The notes: generated from the sequence alone by a model not told the origin. 64,000 nt of DNA from Ectothiorhodospira shaposhnikovii (GCF_016584105.1 NZ_NRSM01000006.1:1-64000), one strand, 5' to 3'; shown: positions 34,894 through 44,118, numbered from the stretch's first letter. Translations and numbers: made by a program.

Positions 34894-35988
34894 TCACCCC
34901 CCGGCCAGGTCGATCTTGGGCAACAGGCTCGTGTCGGTGACAAAGCGCTGCAGGCTCTTCTTGTCGGTGGCGAACTGATAGGCATCGTCCGGGTCCACCT
35001 CATTGCGCTGGACCGCCTCCAGCAGGGCCTGATCCAGCAACTGCATGCCCTGGGCGCGCCCGGTCTGCATCTGCGAGGGGATCTGGTGCACCTTGTCGGT
35101 CATGATCATCTTGGCGATGGCGCGGTTGATCACCAGTGTCTCCACCACCGCCTTGCGGCCGCGACCATCGACGGACTTCACCAGGGTCTGGGTGATGACG
35201 CCATGGAGGTTCTGGGACAGGAATGTCTTGCCCTGCTCCCGCTGCTCCAGGGGCAGGCTGTCCAGGATCCGGTCAATGGTCTTCACGGCCGATGTGGTGT
35301 GCATGGTCCCCAGCACCAGGTGCCCGGTCTCCGCCGCAATCATGGCCATGATCATGGAATCCACGTCCCGCATTTCCCCGACCAGGATCACGTCCGGGTC
35401 CTCGCGCAGGGCGTTGCGCAGTCCAAGGGCGAAACTGGCCACGTGACTGCCCACCTCGCGCTGGATGACCTGGGCGCGCTTGCTGCGATGCACGAACTCC
35501 ACCGGGTCCTCAAGGCTGATGATGTTCACCGCCCGATGGGTATTGATGTAGTCGATGATGGCCGCCAGGGTGGTGGACTTGCCGGTGCCGGTGGACCCGG
35601 TGACCAGCACCATGCCCTGATGGTGCTCGATCAGTGTCTTGACCACCGGCGGCAGGCCCAGGCTGTCCAGGTCGGGGGCCTCCAGGGGGATATGGCGAAA
35701 GGTGGCGCCGATGCCGGAAGACTTGCGATACAGATTGGCGCGAAAACGCCCCGCCTCCTCCGTCACATAGGAAAAATCCAGGTCATCACCCTCGCTGAAA
35801 CGCTGTTTCTGGGTCGGCGTGAGGATCTCCATCACATAGGTTTCAAGCTCCCTGGCCGCCAGGTCGCGGAACCGGATGGGGATGATATCGCCGTTCATGC
35901 GCAGCAGCGGCGGCAGACCCACGGCCAGATGCAGGTCGGAGCAACCCTGCTCGCGGGCCAGTTTGAGAAAGGCGTCAATTCTGGGCAT
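34894..35988 (-). CDS. PilT-family twitching motility ATPase (first copy)
   Basis: A 364-residue retraction-type ATPase. The N-terminal domain opens DAFLKLAREQGCSDLHLAVG. Walker A is GSTGTGKSTTLAAI, the Asp box ISLEDPVEFVHRSKRAQ, Walker B DVILVGEMRD and the His box LGTMHTTSAVKTIDRILD. The segment AIAKMIMTDK replaces AIRNLIRE, so it is the more divergent of the two tandem copies. It overlaps the kinase gene by 14 bases, so kinase and both ATPases form one transcription unit. Confidence 0.9.
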   Translation of the reverse strand: MPRIDAFLKLAREQGCSDLHLAVGLPPLLRMNGDIIPIRFRDLAARELETYVMEILTPTQKQRFSEGDDLDFSYVTEEAGRFRANLYRKSSGIGATFRHIPLEAPDLDSLGLPPVVKTLIEHHQGMVLVTGSTGTGKSTTLAAIIDYINTHRAVNIISLEDPVEFVHRSKRAQVIQREVGSHVASFALGLRNALREDPDVILVGEMRDVDSMIMAMIAAETGHLVLGTMHTTSAVKTIDRILDSLPLEQREQGKTFLSQNLHGVITQTLVKSVDGRGRKAVVETLVINRAIAKMIMTDKVHQIPSQMQTGRAQGMQLLDQALLEAVQRNEVDPDDAYQFATDKKSLQRFVTDTSLLPKIDLAGG

Positions 35989-38383
35989 GCAGCACCTCGC
36001 GCACCTCGTCCATCCCCTGGAAACGCGCCGCCGGGTCCACCGCCATCATCCGTGCCACCACGGCGGCCAGTTCCGGATTCACCGCGGGATTCAGTTCCGT
36101 CAACGGCACGGCATTGCCCTGGACGTGCTGATACATGATGGAAACCTGGTCCTCGCCCTGGAAGGGTGGACGACCCGCAAGCATCTCATAGAGCATCACG
36201 CCCAGGGAGTAGATGTCCGAACGCGGTGATATCGGCTTGCCAAGCACCTGTTCGGGCGCCATGTACTTGGGCGTGCCGATGAGGATGCCGGTGCGGGTCA
36301 GGCGGGTATCCCCCGCACCAGTGACGACCGCCACGCCGAAATCCACGATCTTGAGCAGATCACGACCATTGATGAGTACATTGCCCGGCTTGAGATCACG
36401 ATGGATCACACCCACTTCATGGGCCGCGAAGATGCCCGCTGCGATATCGGCGGCGTAACGCAATGCAAGCGGTACCGGCAGCGGGCTGGTTTTCTTCAGG
36501 ATGGCGCCGAGGGTGGATGAGGGGAAATATTCCATGGAAATGGCCAGGGCGCCCTGCACCACCAGAAAGTCATGGATGCGGATGACATTTTCATGGGTGA
36601 TCTTGCGGGACAGGCGCAACTCCTGGACGAAACGCTTGATCATTTCATCGTCCGCCGCCAACTGCGGATTCATCACCTTGAGGATGATGACCTCCGAAAC
36701 CATGGTGTCTTCCATGAGCAGAACGGTGCCGAAGGCCCCCTTGCCGACACGGCGTACGAAACGGTAGCGGTCCCCCAGCAGATCACCGGCCTTGAGTGCG
36801 CCCAGGTCCAGGGCGATCCTGACGGGGGCCGGGCCGCCCCGCCCTCCACTGGCTGTCTTCCCGATGTCGCTATCCAGGGAACCGTCCTCAAGCATGGAGG
36901 TGACCGCCTCCATGACCAGGGTCTTACCGGCAGCCTGACCGTCCCGCTCACCGATGGCGTACTGTGCGGTCAGACGGGCTGCGACAACGCGTCCGGTGTC
37001 CTCCAGTCCGCTATCCGTGTCCGCGGTATGCTGCTCGATCGCCGCCAGGATGCGCTTGACATTGCTCGAATCCGCCAACAACCCCAGGGCCTCGACCGCC
37101 ACCTGCCGGACCAGGGTGTCACCCTTCTCCAGCTGTGTCAGCAATGGCTCCACGGCCCGGTCATCCCCCAGCTTGCCCAGGGCACGGATAACGGCGGGGG
37201 CCGCCTTGTCGTCGCGCTCCATCAGGCTGATGAGAACCGGCACGGCAGCCCGATTGCCCAGATCTCCGAGGGCGTCCACGGCCCGTTCCCTCACCCACCA
37301 GTCCGAATCCTCAAGAGCGTCCATGAGATGCCCCAGGGCGCCTTCATCGCGGGTGGAATTGAGTATCTCCACCGCCGAGCGGCGAATGAATTCATCCTCG
37401 TCCCTGAGCAGTTCCACCACGGCCCTGACCACCCGCGGTCCCCCGATTCTGGCGAGGGCATCGGCCGCCCGTGCCCGGACCCACCAGTCCTCGTCCTTGA
37501 CCGAGGTCAGCAGCAGTTTCACATCCCGGGCGTTGCCGATGCTGTTGAGGACTTCCACCGCGGCCCGGCGCACATATTCGGACTCATCCCGGAGCATGGG
37601 CAGCAGATGGGTGATGGTGTCAGGATCGTTGCGCCGGATGACGGCATCAACGACCTGCTCCTGCACGCTCAGATCCTGATCCCGCAGCAGGCTGCACAGG
37701 GCCGACAGTTCCATGTTGACCCCACGCCCCAGCAACGAGGCAATCGCCGCCTGTCGCACACCCTTGTCCGCGTCATGAATACGGTCTTCCAGCGCCTTGC
37801 GGGCCTCCGGGGTATCGAAGCGCCCCAGCACCCCCACCACCAGGCGCCTCAGGGCGGGGTCCTTGCCTGACGCCCGGTTGACCAGTTCCGGAATCATGTC
37901 GACATCGGCCACCGCGTCGATGATCTGGAACAGGGCCGTGCGATCCGACGGCTGAAGCTGGTGAATCACCCGCAGGAGGGCGCTTCCATCCAGCCGGTCC
38001 TTCTGGGCGGTGAGAATCTGTATCAGCGAGGCCTTGGGCAATTTCGGGTCACTGAAGGCCTCTGCCAGGCGGTTGGGGTCATAACTCTGGACATGGCTGA
38101 GCAGCCTGATGACGCGTGCGCTCATCCGGGATCCGGGATCACGAAGGTGGGACAGCAACAGGGGCAGGCTGCCCTGGTCCAGCACCCATTCGAGCAGGTA
38201 TTCCACGCGCCGCACCTCGGCGGCATCCGCATCGGCCAGCAAACGCAGCAACCGCTCCACCGCGGTCGGCCCCAAACCCTTGAGCTTGTTCTTCAGGCGC
38301 ACTGCGTCGGGGCTGTCCAGTTCCCCGCCCTGCATCAGCCGGGCTATCAGCCGCTCCGCGCGGAAATCAGCGAGAATGCTCAT
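35975..38383 (-). CDS. Ser/Thr protein kinase with N-terminal HEAT repeats
   Basis: An 802-residue protein. Residues about 30-450 are HEAT-type helical repeats, many ending in VRRAAVEVL, VRARAADAL, IRRSAVEIL or VRERAVDAL. A linker (about 455-530) leads to a Hanks-type kinase domain (about 541-797). The domain has GKGAFGTVLL (P-loop), an Ile-Leu-Lys (IILKVM), HRDLKPGNVLI, DFGVAVV and APEQVLGKPISPRSDIYSLG, all catalytic residues present. There is no membrane helix. The coupled PilT-family genes suggest the kinase controls pilus retraction or a pole-localised complex; direct targets are unknown. Confidence 0.9.
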   Translation of the reverse strand: MSILADFRAERLIARLMQGGELDSPDAVRLKNKLKGLGPTAVERLLRLLADADAAEVRRVEYLLEWVLDQGSLPLLLSHLRDPGSRMSARVIRLLSHVQSYDPNRLAEAFSDPKLPKASLIQILTAQKDRLDGSALLRVIHQLQPSDRTALFQIIDAVADVDMIPELVNRASGKDPALRRLVVGVLGRFDTPEARKALEDRIHDADKGVRQAAIASLLGRGVNMELSALCSLLRDQDLSVQEQVVDAVIRRNDPDTITHLLPMLRDESEYVRRAAVEVLNSIGNARDVKLLLTSVKDEDWWVRARAADALARIGGPRVVRAVVELLRDEDEFIRRSAVEILNSTRDEGALGHLMDALEDSDWWVRERAVDALGDLGNRAAVPVLISLMERDDKAAPAVIRALGKLGDDRAVEPLLTQLEKGDTLVRQVAVEALGLLADSSNVKRILAAIEQHTADTDSGLEDTGRVVAARLTAQYAIGERDGQAAGKTLVMEAVTSMLEDGSLDSDIGKTASGGRGGPAPVRIALDLGALKAGDLLGDRYRFVRRVGKGAFGTVLLMEDTMVSEVIILKVMNPQLAADDEMIKRFVQELRLSRKITHENVIRIHDFLVVQGALAISMEYFPSSTLGAILKKTSPLPVPLALRYAADIAAGIFAAHEVGVIHRDLKPGNVLINGRDLLKIVDFGVAVVTGAGDTRLTRTGILIGTPKYMAPEQVLGKPISPRSDIYSLGVMLYEMLAGRPPFQGEDQVSIMYQHVQGNAVPLTELNPAVNPELAAVVARMMAVDPAARFQGMDEVREVLHAQN

Positions 38384-38448
38384 GAAGCACGGTATCCAAG
38401 ATGGACCGAGATCCCAGGAACATACCGGAACCGTCGGATATTAACCCC

Positions 38449-38925
38449 TCAGGAGGCCTCATCCCGCTCTTCCACACGCACGATGTAAGCCTTGTTGATC
38501 AGGGCCACCGTCTGGCCGGAAAGAAAAATACGGATGAATCGCTGCTCGAATATGTTGATGTAGTCATAGAGGCGGGCATTGCCGGGCGGCAGGACCTCCT
38601 GAATCATCCCCTCAAGGCAGGAGCCGTCCATCAGGTAAAGCCGGGTCAACAGCCGGGAGACATGACCGGTCTCAAGACGGGCCAGTGCCGCATCGTACTC
38701 CAGCCGCACTACCGCATGCTTGTTATAGAATCGCAGGCCTTCCGAACGGCCGCGCAGGGCAAAAAACGGATCGGCGTTGTTGAGGATTTCCGCCGGCTCT
38801 TCCTCGCCCTCATGCCGACTGCTTTGAAAATGGACAAAGATGTCTCCGACCACCAGGCCGTCCGGATGCACCCAGGCCCTCACCGAAGTCAGCTTCTTGG
38901 GAATTTTCAGGGCATCTTTATCCAT
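38449..38925 (-). CDS. Conserved hypothetical protein upstream of the kinase
   Basis: A 158-residue protein from ATG 38925 (CTGGAG five bases upstream; ATG 38928 is adjacent). No signal or membrane helix. It is rich in beta-strand-forming residues (VRAWVHPDGLVVGDIFVHFQ, RLYDYINIFEQRFIRIFLSG, VALINKAYIVRV). I do not recognise the family. The strand pattern and its place 65 bases upstream of a kinase-PilT operon suggest a small regulator or scaffold of that system, with no motif to prove it. Confidence 0.6.
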   Translation of the reverse strand: MDKDALKIPKKLTSVRAWVHPDGLVVGDIFVHFQSSRHEGEEEPAEILNNADPFFALRGRSEGLRFYNKHAVVRLEYDAALARLETGHVSRLLTRLYLMDGSCLEGMIQEVLPPGNARLYDYINIFEQRFIRIFLSGQTVALINKAYIVRVEERDEAS

Positions 38926-39150
38926 CATTTCTCCAGCAACATGGCACCCCTGAGCCCCTTTGGGGACCGGGGAAGCCGCGCGGCAATCAGCAGGACGACC
39001 CGTCATCCGTGCCGGTGATACCAGGCACACCCTTCAGTATGCAGGAATCGCGGTTTTTTTTTAACGAAGGCCCCGCGAAATCCCATCTTTCACAAAGGGG
39101 CGCCCTCGGCCAGCCGGCCCTCCAGCGGCCATCTTGACAGCACCAACAAA

Positions 39151-39169
39151 ACAAATGACACTCGTTCTT
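39151..39169. promoter_or_regulatory. Possible Fur box upstream of fbpA
   Basis: AATGACACTCGTT (39154-39166) matches 10 of 13 central positions of the Fur consensus AATGATAATCATT. It lies about 80 bases upstream of the iron-transport gene start, where iron-responsive repression would be expected. No clear -35/-10 pair could be read. Confidence 0.4.
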
Positions 39170-39243
39170 GTTTGCAATCCGCTTTGCGGGTGGTCTTTCT
39201 CCCGCCCCATCCCAGCCAATACACCCAAGGAGTGATTCACCCC

Positions 39244-40281
39244 ATGGTCAAGCCATCCCTTCACAAGCCGGCCGCCCTGCTCGTGGCCTGCGCACTGGCA
39301 TTCACTCTGCCCGTGCCGGTCCTGGCCCAGGGTGAGGTCAACGTTTACTCCGCCCGCCAGGAAGCACTCATCAAGCCCCTGATGGACGAGTTCACCCAAC
39401 AGACCGGCATTCGCGTCAACATCGTCAGCGCCCAGGCGGATGCCCTGCTCCAGCGCCTGCGCAGCGAAGGCCGCAACACCCCGGCCGACGTGCTCATCAC
39501 CGTGGACGCGGGCAATCTGAACAGCGCCAAGGCCGCCGGTGTCCTGCGCCCCGTCGAATCGGCGGTGCTCAACGAGGCCATCCCCGAAAGCTACCGTGAT
39601 TCGGAGGGCTACTGGTACGGCCTGTCCATGCGCGCCCGTCCCATCATGTACGTCAAGGGCAAGGTAGATCCGGCAGATCTGTCCACCTACGAGGCCCTCG
39701 CAGACGAGAAATGGCAGCGCAGCATCTGCATCCGCTCCTCCAGCAACGTGTACAACCAGTCCATGACCGCCTCCATGATCATCGCCAACGGCGAGGCCGA
39801 GACGGAAGGCTGGGCACGGGGCCTGGTGGCCAACATGGCCCGTCCGCCCATGGGTGGTGACCGTGACCAGATCCGGGCCGCGGCGGCAGGACAGTGCGAT
39901 GTGGCCATCGCCAACACCTACTATCTTGGTCAGATGCTCAATTCCGATGATAACGCGGAGCGCACTGCCGCGCAGTCCATCGGTGTGTTCTGGCCGAACC
40001 AGGATGGCCGGGGCGTGCACGTGAACGTGAGTGGTGCCGGGGTGGTGACCCACTCCCGCAACACCGAAAACGCCATCCGTCTGATCGAGTTCATGGCCGG
40101 TGACAGCGCCCAGCGCTGGTATGCGGAAGCCAACCAGGAATACCCGGTGAAGCCCGGCGTGGAATGGAGCGGCACCCTGAAGGAACTGGGTGAGTTCCAG
40201 GCTGATGCCGTCAACCTGGGGCAGCTGGGTGACTTCAACGCCGCCGCCGTGCGGCTGATGGACCGGGCAGGCTGGCGCTGA
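39244..40281 (+). CDS. fbpA: Iron(III) ABC transporter substrate-binding protein (FbpA/FutA type)
   Basis: A 345-residue periplasmic protein. The ATG at 39244 is followed by a signal peptide (LLVACALAFTLPVPVLAQ) and the family start GEVNVYSARQEALIKPLM. The central AWNTYY-like segment here is IANTYYLGQML, whose Tyr pair would bind ferric iron. It captures iron for the FbpBC permease encoded 300 bases downstream; a palindromic repeat separates them, so the substrate-binding protein may be made in excess of the permease. Confidence 0.93.
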   Translation: MVKPSLHKPAALLVACALAFTLPVPVLAQGEVNVYSARQEALIKPLMDEFTQQTGIRVNIVSAQADALLQRLRSEGRNTPADVLITVDAGNLNSAKAAGVLRPVESAVLNEAIPESYRDSEGYWYGLSMRARPIMYVKGKVDPADLSTYEALADEKWQRSICIRSSSNVYNQSMTASMIIANGEAETEGWARGLVANMARPPMGGDRDQIRAAAAGQCDVAIANTYYLGQMLNSDDNAERTAAQSIGVFWPNQDGRGVHVNVSGAGVVTHSRNTENAIRLIEFMAGDSAQRWYAEANQEYPVKPGVEWSGTLKELGEFQADAVNLGQLGDFNAAAVRLMDRAGWR

Positions 40282-40588
40282 GTCGTTACCTCCTTGCCCC
40301 TTGTCCCGGGCTTCTCTTCCGTTACTCCCGGGCTTACCTTGCATCACTCCTGGGCCGTTCTTCCGTCACTCCCGCGAAAGCGGGAGTCCGGAGGATTCGG
40401 CAGTTCTCCCCTGGATTCCCGCTTTCGCGGGAATGACCGACTCAGACACGGGGATGACCGACCCGGCACATCCTTAAGGAGAATCAATCTCCGGATCATT
40501 TGTCATCTGCCCGATACGCAGTAGACTATGCCCCTTCCGAAGATCCGACCCATCGTTGCCACACCATGACCAGCTACCCGACGACCCC
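40282..40588. other. Spacer between fbpA and fbpB
   Basis: About 300 bases with three short imperfect repeats (TACTCCCGGGC, CACTCCTGGGC) before the palindromic pair at 40363..40438. No gene is seen. In REP-rich operons such spacers stabilise the upstream transcript; that is only an inference here. Confidence 0.5.
40363..40438. repeat. Pair of inverted palindromic repeats (REP/BIME-like)
   Basis: CCGTCACTCCCGCGAAAGCG plus GGAGT, then after about 30 bases GGATTCCCGCTTTCGCGGGA plus ATGACCG. Same family as 19286 and 29622, placed between fbpA and fbpB. Confidence 0.85.
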
Positions 40589-42280
40589 ATGAGGACTGCC
40601 CCGGTTTCCCTGCAAGGGTGGTTTTCGTCAAGCCGTCTCAAGCGCCCCGACGCCTGGAGCCTGGGCGTCCCCCTGATCGCCGCCATCCTTGCCCTGCCGG
40701 TACTGGTGATCTTCGGCCATGTGTTCATCCCGGCCTCCGACGTCTGGCTGCATCTGCGCCAGACCGTGCTGCAGGACTATGTCACCAATTCCCTGATCCT
40801 GATGGCGGGTGTGGGCGTGGGGGTCCTGCTCATCGGTATCCCCACCGCCTGGCTGGTGAGCATGTGCGACTTTCCCGGGCGACGTCTGTTCGAGTGGGCA
40901 CTGCTGCTGCCCCTGGCCATGCCGGCCTACATCATCGCCTACACCTACACCGGCATGCTGGACTTCGCCGGCCCGGTGCAGACCCAGCTGCGGGAGTGGA
41001 CCGGCTGGGGCTGGGGCGACTACTGGTTCCCCCAGATCCGCTCCCTGCCGGGGGCCATCATCATGCTGTCCCTGGTGCTCTACCCCTATGTCTACCTGCT
41101 CAGCCGCGCCGCCTTCCTGGAACAGTCCGTCTGCGTGCTGGAGGTTTCCCGCACCCTGGGGGCAGGCCCCTGGGCGGGTTTCCACCGCGTGGCCCTGCCC
41201 CTGGCCCGACCCGCCATCATCACCGGCCTGTCCCTGGCCCTGATGGAGACCCTGGCAGACTACGGCACGGTACAGTATTTCGGCATTCCCACCTTCACCA
41301 CCGGCATCTTCCGCACCTGGTTCGGTCTCGGCGATCCCGGTGCCGCCGCCCAGCTGGCGGGCGTCATGATGACCTTCGTCCTGGTACTGATCGTGCTGGA
41401 ACGCTACTCCCGTCGCCGTGCCCGATTCCACCACACCAGCGGCCGATATTCCCGCCTGCCCCGCTACCGGCTGCGGGGGTGGGCGGTGTCCGGGGCGATC
41501 ATGGTCTGCGCCCTGCCCATCATCCTGGGTTTCCTGGTGCCTTCCGGCCAGCTGCTGCAGTGGGCCCTGCGCACGCCGCACATGTGGATGCAGCCGGAAT
41601 TCCTGGGCCTGGTCTGGAACAGCGTGTCACTGGCCGGCATCGCCGCCGTGCTGGCGGTGGCCCTGGCCCTGGTGCTGGCCTACGGCAAGCGCCTGCGCCC
41701 TTCCCTGCCGGTCAACGGCGCGGTCAGGATCGCCGGCATGGGCTATGCCATCCCGGGCACCGTCATCGCCGTGGGCGTGATGCTGCCCTTTGCCTGGATC
41801 GACAACACCATCGACGGCTGGATGCGGGATGCCTTCGGCATCTCCACCGGCCTGATCCTGTCGGGTACCCTGGTGGCCCTGGTGTTCTCCTACTGTGTGC
41901 GCTTCCTGGCCGTCTCCCTGCAGACGGTGGAGGCAGGTCTGGCCAAGATCAAACCCTCCATGGATGACGCCGCCCGCTCCCTGGGCACCCCGCCCCGTCA
42001 GGTCCTGGGCAAGATTCACATACCCATCATGCGGGGCAGTCTGCTCACCGCACTCCTGCTGGTGTTCGTGGATGTCTTGAAAGAGCTGCCGGCCACCCTG
42101 ATACTGCGTCCCTTCAACTTCAACACCCTGGCGGTACGCGCCTTCGAACTGGCCTCGGACGAGAGACTGGCGGATTCCGCCAGCGCAGCCCTGGCCATCG
42201 TCCTGGCGGGGATCATCCCGGTGATCCTCATCAGCCGCACCATCAGCCGTTCCAGACCCGGACATGACACGCCTGCTTGA
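40589..42280 (+). CDS. fbpB: Iron(III) ABC transporter permease (FbpB type)
   Basis: A 563-residue double permease. The ATG at 40589 is chosen over a TTG at 40556, although neither has a strong ribosome site. It has two six-helix halves, each with the EAA-type loop: EVSRTLGAGPWAGFHRVALP (about 190-210) and DDAARSLGTPPRQVLGKIHI (about 460-480). It carries iron across the inner membrane with FbpC. It overlaps fbpC by 17 bases. Confidence 0.93.
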   Translation: MRTAPVSLQGWFSSSRLKRPDAWSLGVPLIAAILALPVLVIFGHVFIPASDVWLHLRQTVLQDYVTNSLILMAGVGVGVLLIGIPTAWLVSMCDFPGRRLFEWALLLPLAMPAYIIAYTYTGMLDFAGPVQTQLREWTGWGWGDYWFPQIRSLPGAIIMLSLVLYPYVYLLSRAAFLEQSVCVLEVSRTLGAGPWAGFHRVALPLARPAIITGLSLALMETLADYGTVQYFGIPTFTTGIFRTWFGLGDPGAAAQLAGVMMTFVLVLIVLERYSRRRARFHHTSGRYSRLPRYRLRGWAVSGAIMVCALPIILGFLVPSGQLLQWALRTPHMWMQPEFLGLVWNSVSLAGIAAVLAVALALVLAYGKRLRPSLPVNGAVRIAGMGYAIPGTVIAVGVMLPFAWIDNTIDGWMRDAFGISTGLILSGTLVALVFSYCVRFLAVSLQTVEAGLAKIKPSMDDAARSLGTPPRQVLGKIHIPIMRGSLLTALLLVFVDVLKELPATLILRPFNFNTLAVRAFELASDERLADSASAALAIVLAGIIPVILISRTISRSRPGHDTPA

Positions 42281-43307
42281 AATCGACCACGTCAGCGTGG
42301 GCTATGACGGCACCACCGTCGTCCACGACGTCAGCCTGACCCTGAACAAGGGCGTCATCGGCTGCCTGCTGGGCCCCAGCGGCTGCGGCAAGACCACCCT
42401 CTTGCGCACCATCGCCGGTTTCGAGCCGGCGAGCGCGGGGCGGGTATTGCTGGACGACCAGGTGGTGACTCAGGCCGGCTGGACCCTGCCCCCGGAACGG
42501 CGTCAGGTGGGCATGGTGTTCCAGGACTTTGCCCTGTTTCCCCATCTGACGGTGGCGGAAAACATCGCCTTCGGCATCCGCGGCCAGTCCAGCCGCGCCC
42601 GGCGGGAGCGGGTCACGGAACTGCTGCAGCTCATCGGTCTGCCGGACTACGGCCGGGCCTATCCCCACGCCCTGTCCGGCGGGCAGCAGCAGCGCATCGC
42701 CGTGGCGCGGGCCATGGCACCCAGGCCCCGGCTGCTGTTGCTGGATGAGCCCTTTTCCAACATGGACGTGGAGCTGCGCGAGGGCCTGGCCCGGGAAGTG
42801 CGGGCCATCCTCAAGCAGGAAGACATCACCGCCATGCTGGTCACCCATGACCAGAACGAGGCCTTTGCCTTTGCCGACCGTATCGCCGTCATCAACGCCG
42901 GCCGGGTGCTGCAATGGGACACTGCCTACAACCTCTACCACAAGCCCGCGGCCCGTTTTGTGGCGGATTTCATCGGTCAGGGCAGGATGCTGACAGGCAC
43001 CGTGCTCAACGAGCACGAGGTGGAGACCGAACTGGGGGTCATCACCGGTCAGATCCCCGAAGCCTGCCGCCCGGGAAATCCGGTGGATGTCCTCGTCCGC
43101 CCCGACGACATCCTGCCCGACCACGGCAGCCATGTTTTCGGCGAGGTCACCGACAAGGCCTTCAGGGGCGCCAATTTTCTCTACACCCTGCGTCTTGCCA
43201 GCAATGCCAACGTGCTGTGTCTGGCCCCATCCCATGAAAACTACGCCCTGGGGGAACGCATCCCCCTGAAGCTGGGTTTCAACCATCTGGTCATTTTTCC
43301 CCGATGA
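42264..43307 (+). CDS. fbpC: Iron(III) ABC transporter ATP-binding protein (FbpC type)
   Basis: A 347-residue ATPase. Walker A is GPSGCGKTTLLRT (about 39-51), the signature LSGGQQQRIAVARAM and Walker B LLLLDEPFSNMD, with the H-loop VTHDQNEAF. The C-terminal TOBE-like region (VDVLVRPDDI) is present. It overlaps both fbpB and the downstream rimB-like gene, so the operon continues into the latter. Confidence 0.95.
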   Translation: MTRLLEIDHVSVGYDGTTVVHDVSLTLNKGVIGCLLGPSGCGKTTLLRTIAGFEPASAGRVLLDDQVVTQAGWTLPPERRQVGMVFQDFALFPHLTVAENIAFGIRGQSSRARRERVTELLQLIGLPDYGRAYPHALSGGQQQRIAVARAMAPRPRLLLLDEPFSNMDVELREGLAREVRAILKQEDITAMLVTHDQNEAFAFADRIAVINAGRVLQWDTAYNLYHKPAARFVADFIGQGRMLTGTVLNEHEVETELGVITGQIPEACRPGNPVDVLVRPDDILPDHGSHVFGEVTDKAFRGANFLYTLRLASNANVLCLAPSHENYALGERIPLKLGFNHLVIFPR

Positions 43308-43783
43308 CGTCATCCCTGCCGCAACCCCGACTGGGATGGCGAGAACGCATCGCCCTGCCCGAACTGGGCCTGGACAGCATCGCCTGCAAGGTGGACACCG
43401 GGGCCCGCACCTGTGCCCTGCATGCGTTCTACATCGAGCCCTTTGAGCGGGACGGACGCCCCTGGGTGCGTTTCGGCGTGCATCCCCTGCGGCGGCGGCG
43501 GGACGTGGTGGTGGAGTGCCAGGCCCCCGTGGCAGATCGGCGGGTGGTCACCGACTCCGGTGGACACCGCCAGCGGCGGCATGTGATCCGCACCCCCATC
43601 GTGATTGGAGAATGCACCCACGAGGTGGAAATCACCCTGACCAACCGGGATACCATGAGCTTTCGCATGCTGCTGGGTCGCAACGCCCTGCAATGTGCCG
43701 CCTATCTGGTGGATTCCACCGCTTCCTGGCTGGCGGGAAAGCCCCGCGGGGGGCACGGTCATCCCCCTGCAACAAAACTGTAA
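43304..43783 (+). CDS. rimB: RimB/ATP-dependent zinc protease family (retropepsin-like, PF05618)
   Basis: A 159-residue protein with the aspartic-peptidase-like motif CKVDTGARTCALHA (about 28-41) and a late LLGRNALQ segment, as in the Zn_protease/RimB family. RimB cooperates with the ligase RimK to process poly-glutamate tails on ribosomal protein S6. A RimK is encoded at 44711, supporting that role. It overlaps fbpC by 4 bases and so may be co-transcribed with the iron transporter. Confidence 0.85.
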   Translation: MTSSLPQPRLGWRERIALPELGLDSIACKVDTGARTCALHAFYIEPFERDGRPWVRFGVHPLRRRRDVVVECQAPVADRRVVTDSGGHRQRRHVIRTPIVIGECTHEVEITLTNRDTMSFRMLLGRNALQCAAYLVDSTASWLAGKPRGGHGHPPATKL

Positions 43784-44067
43784 AAAATACCGCGCAAGGG
43801 GCTTTCAAAATCACTGCCAAAGGGGTATCTTTGCGCCCGTTCCCGGCCGTGTCCGGGGGCATATGTCAGGCCACAGAGGACTTCGTGTTCGTATGGACAG
43901 TTGCTGTACAACTTGCACACGCGTGACGACCATTTCGGGTCCGGCATGGGTGTGGTGCAGCGTCCGTCGAGGCGAGTTCCCCGCCGCGGTCATCTGACCG
44001 CCCGGGGCTCCTGATCCCGACGCGCCAAACCCCATCCAGGGCACGTACGGGAGCCCCCCCAACTTAC
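43784..44067. other. No gene recognised between rimB and the leader hairpin
   Basis: Frames open here on both strands have no start signals and no recognisable products. A short GC-rich palindrome (TTCCCGGCCGTGTCCGGG) lies near 43842. The stretch from 43784 up to the next coding start at 44221 may act as a 3' region for the fbp-rimB transcript and a promoter region for the next gene. Confidence 0.5.
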
Positions 44068-44118
44068 GCATGAACCATAGCCGCCATCAGGGCGGTGTTT
44101 TTCGTTAGGGGTTCATGC
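44068..44118 (+). promoter_or_regulatory. Nested hairpin with U-run, leader element of the small gene at 44221
   Basis: GCATGAACC (44068-44076) pairs perfectly with GGTTCATGC (44110-44118), enclosing a smaller stem CCGCC/GGCGG (44081-44095) followed by TGTTTTT. The inner stem with T-run resembles a terminator or attenuator; the outer stem would compete or stabilise. It could end the upstream rimB transcript or control the next gene. Confidence 0.5.

Noticed and set aside
38926-39030. Extended N-terminus of the protein upstream of the kinase
   Set aside because: The extension is Arg/Pro-rich and lacks a start signal, while GGAG precedes the ATG at 38925.
43784-44060. Small genes between rimB and 44221
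   Set aside because: Open frames here have no ribosome sites and overlap each other on both strands.
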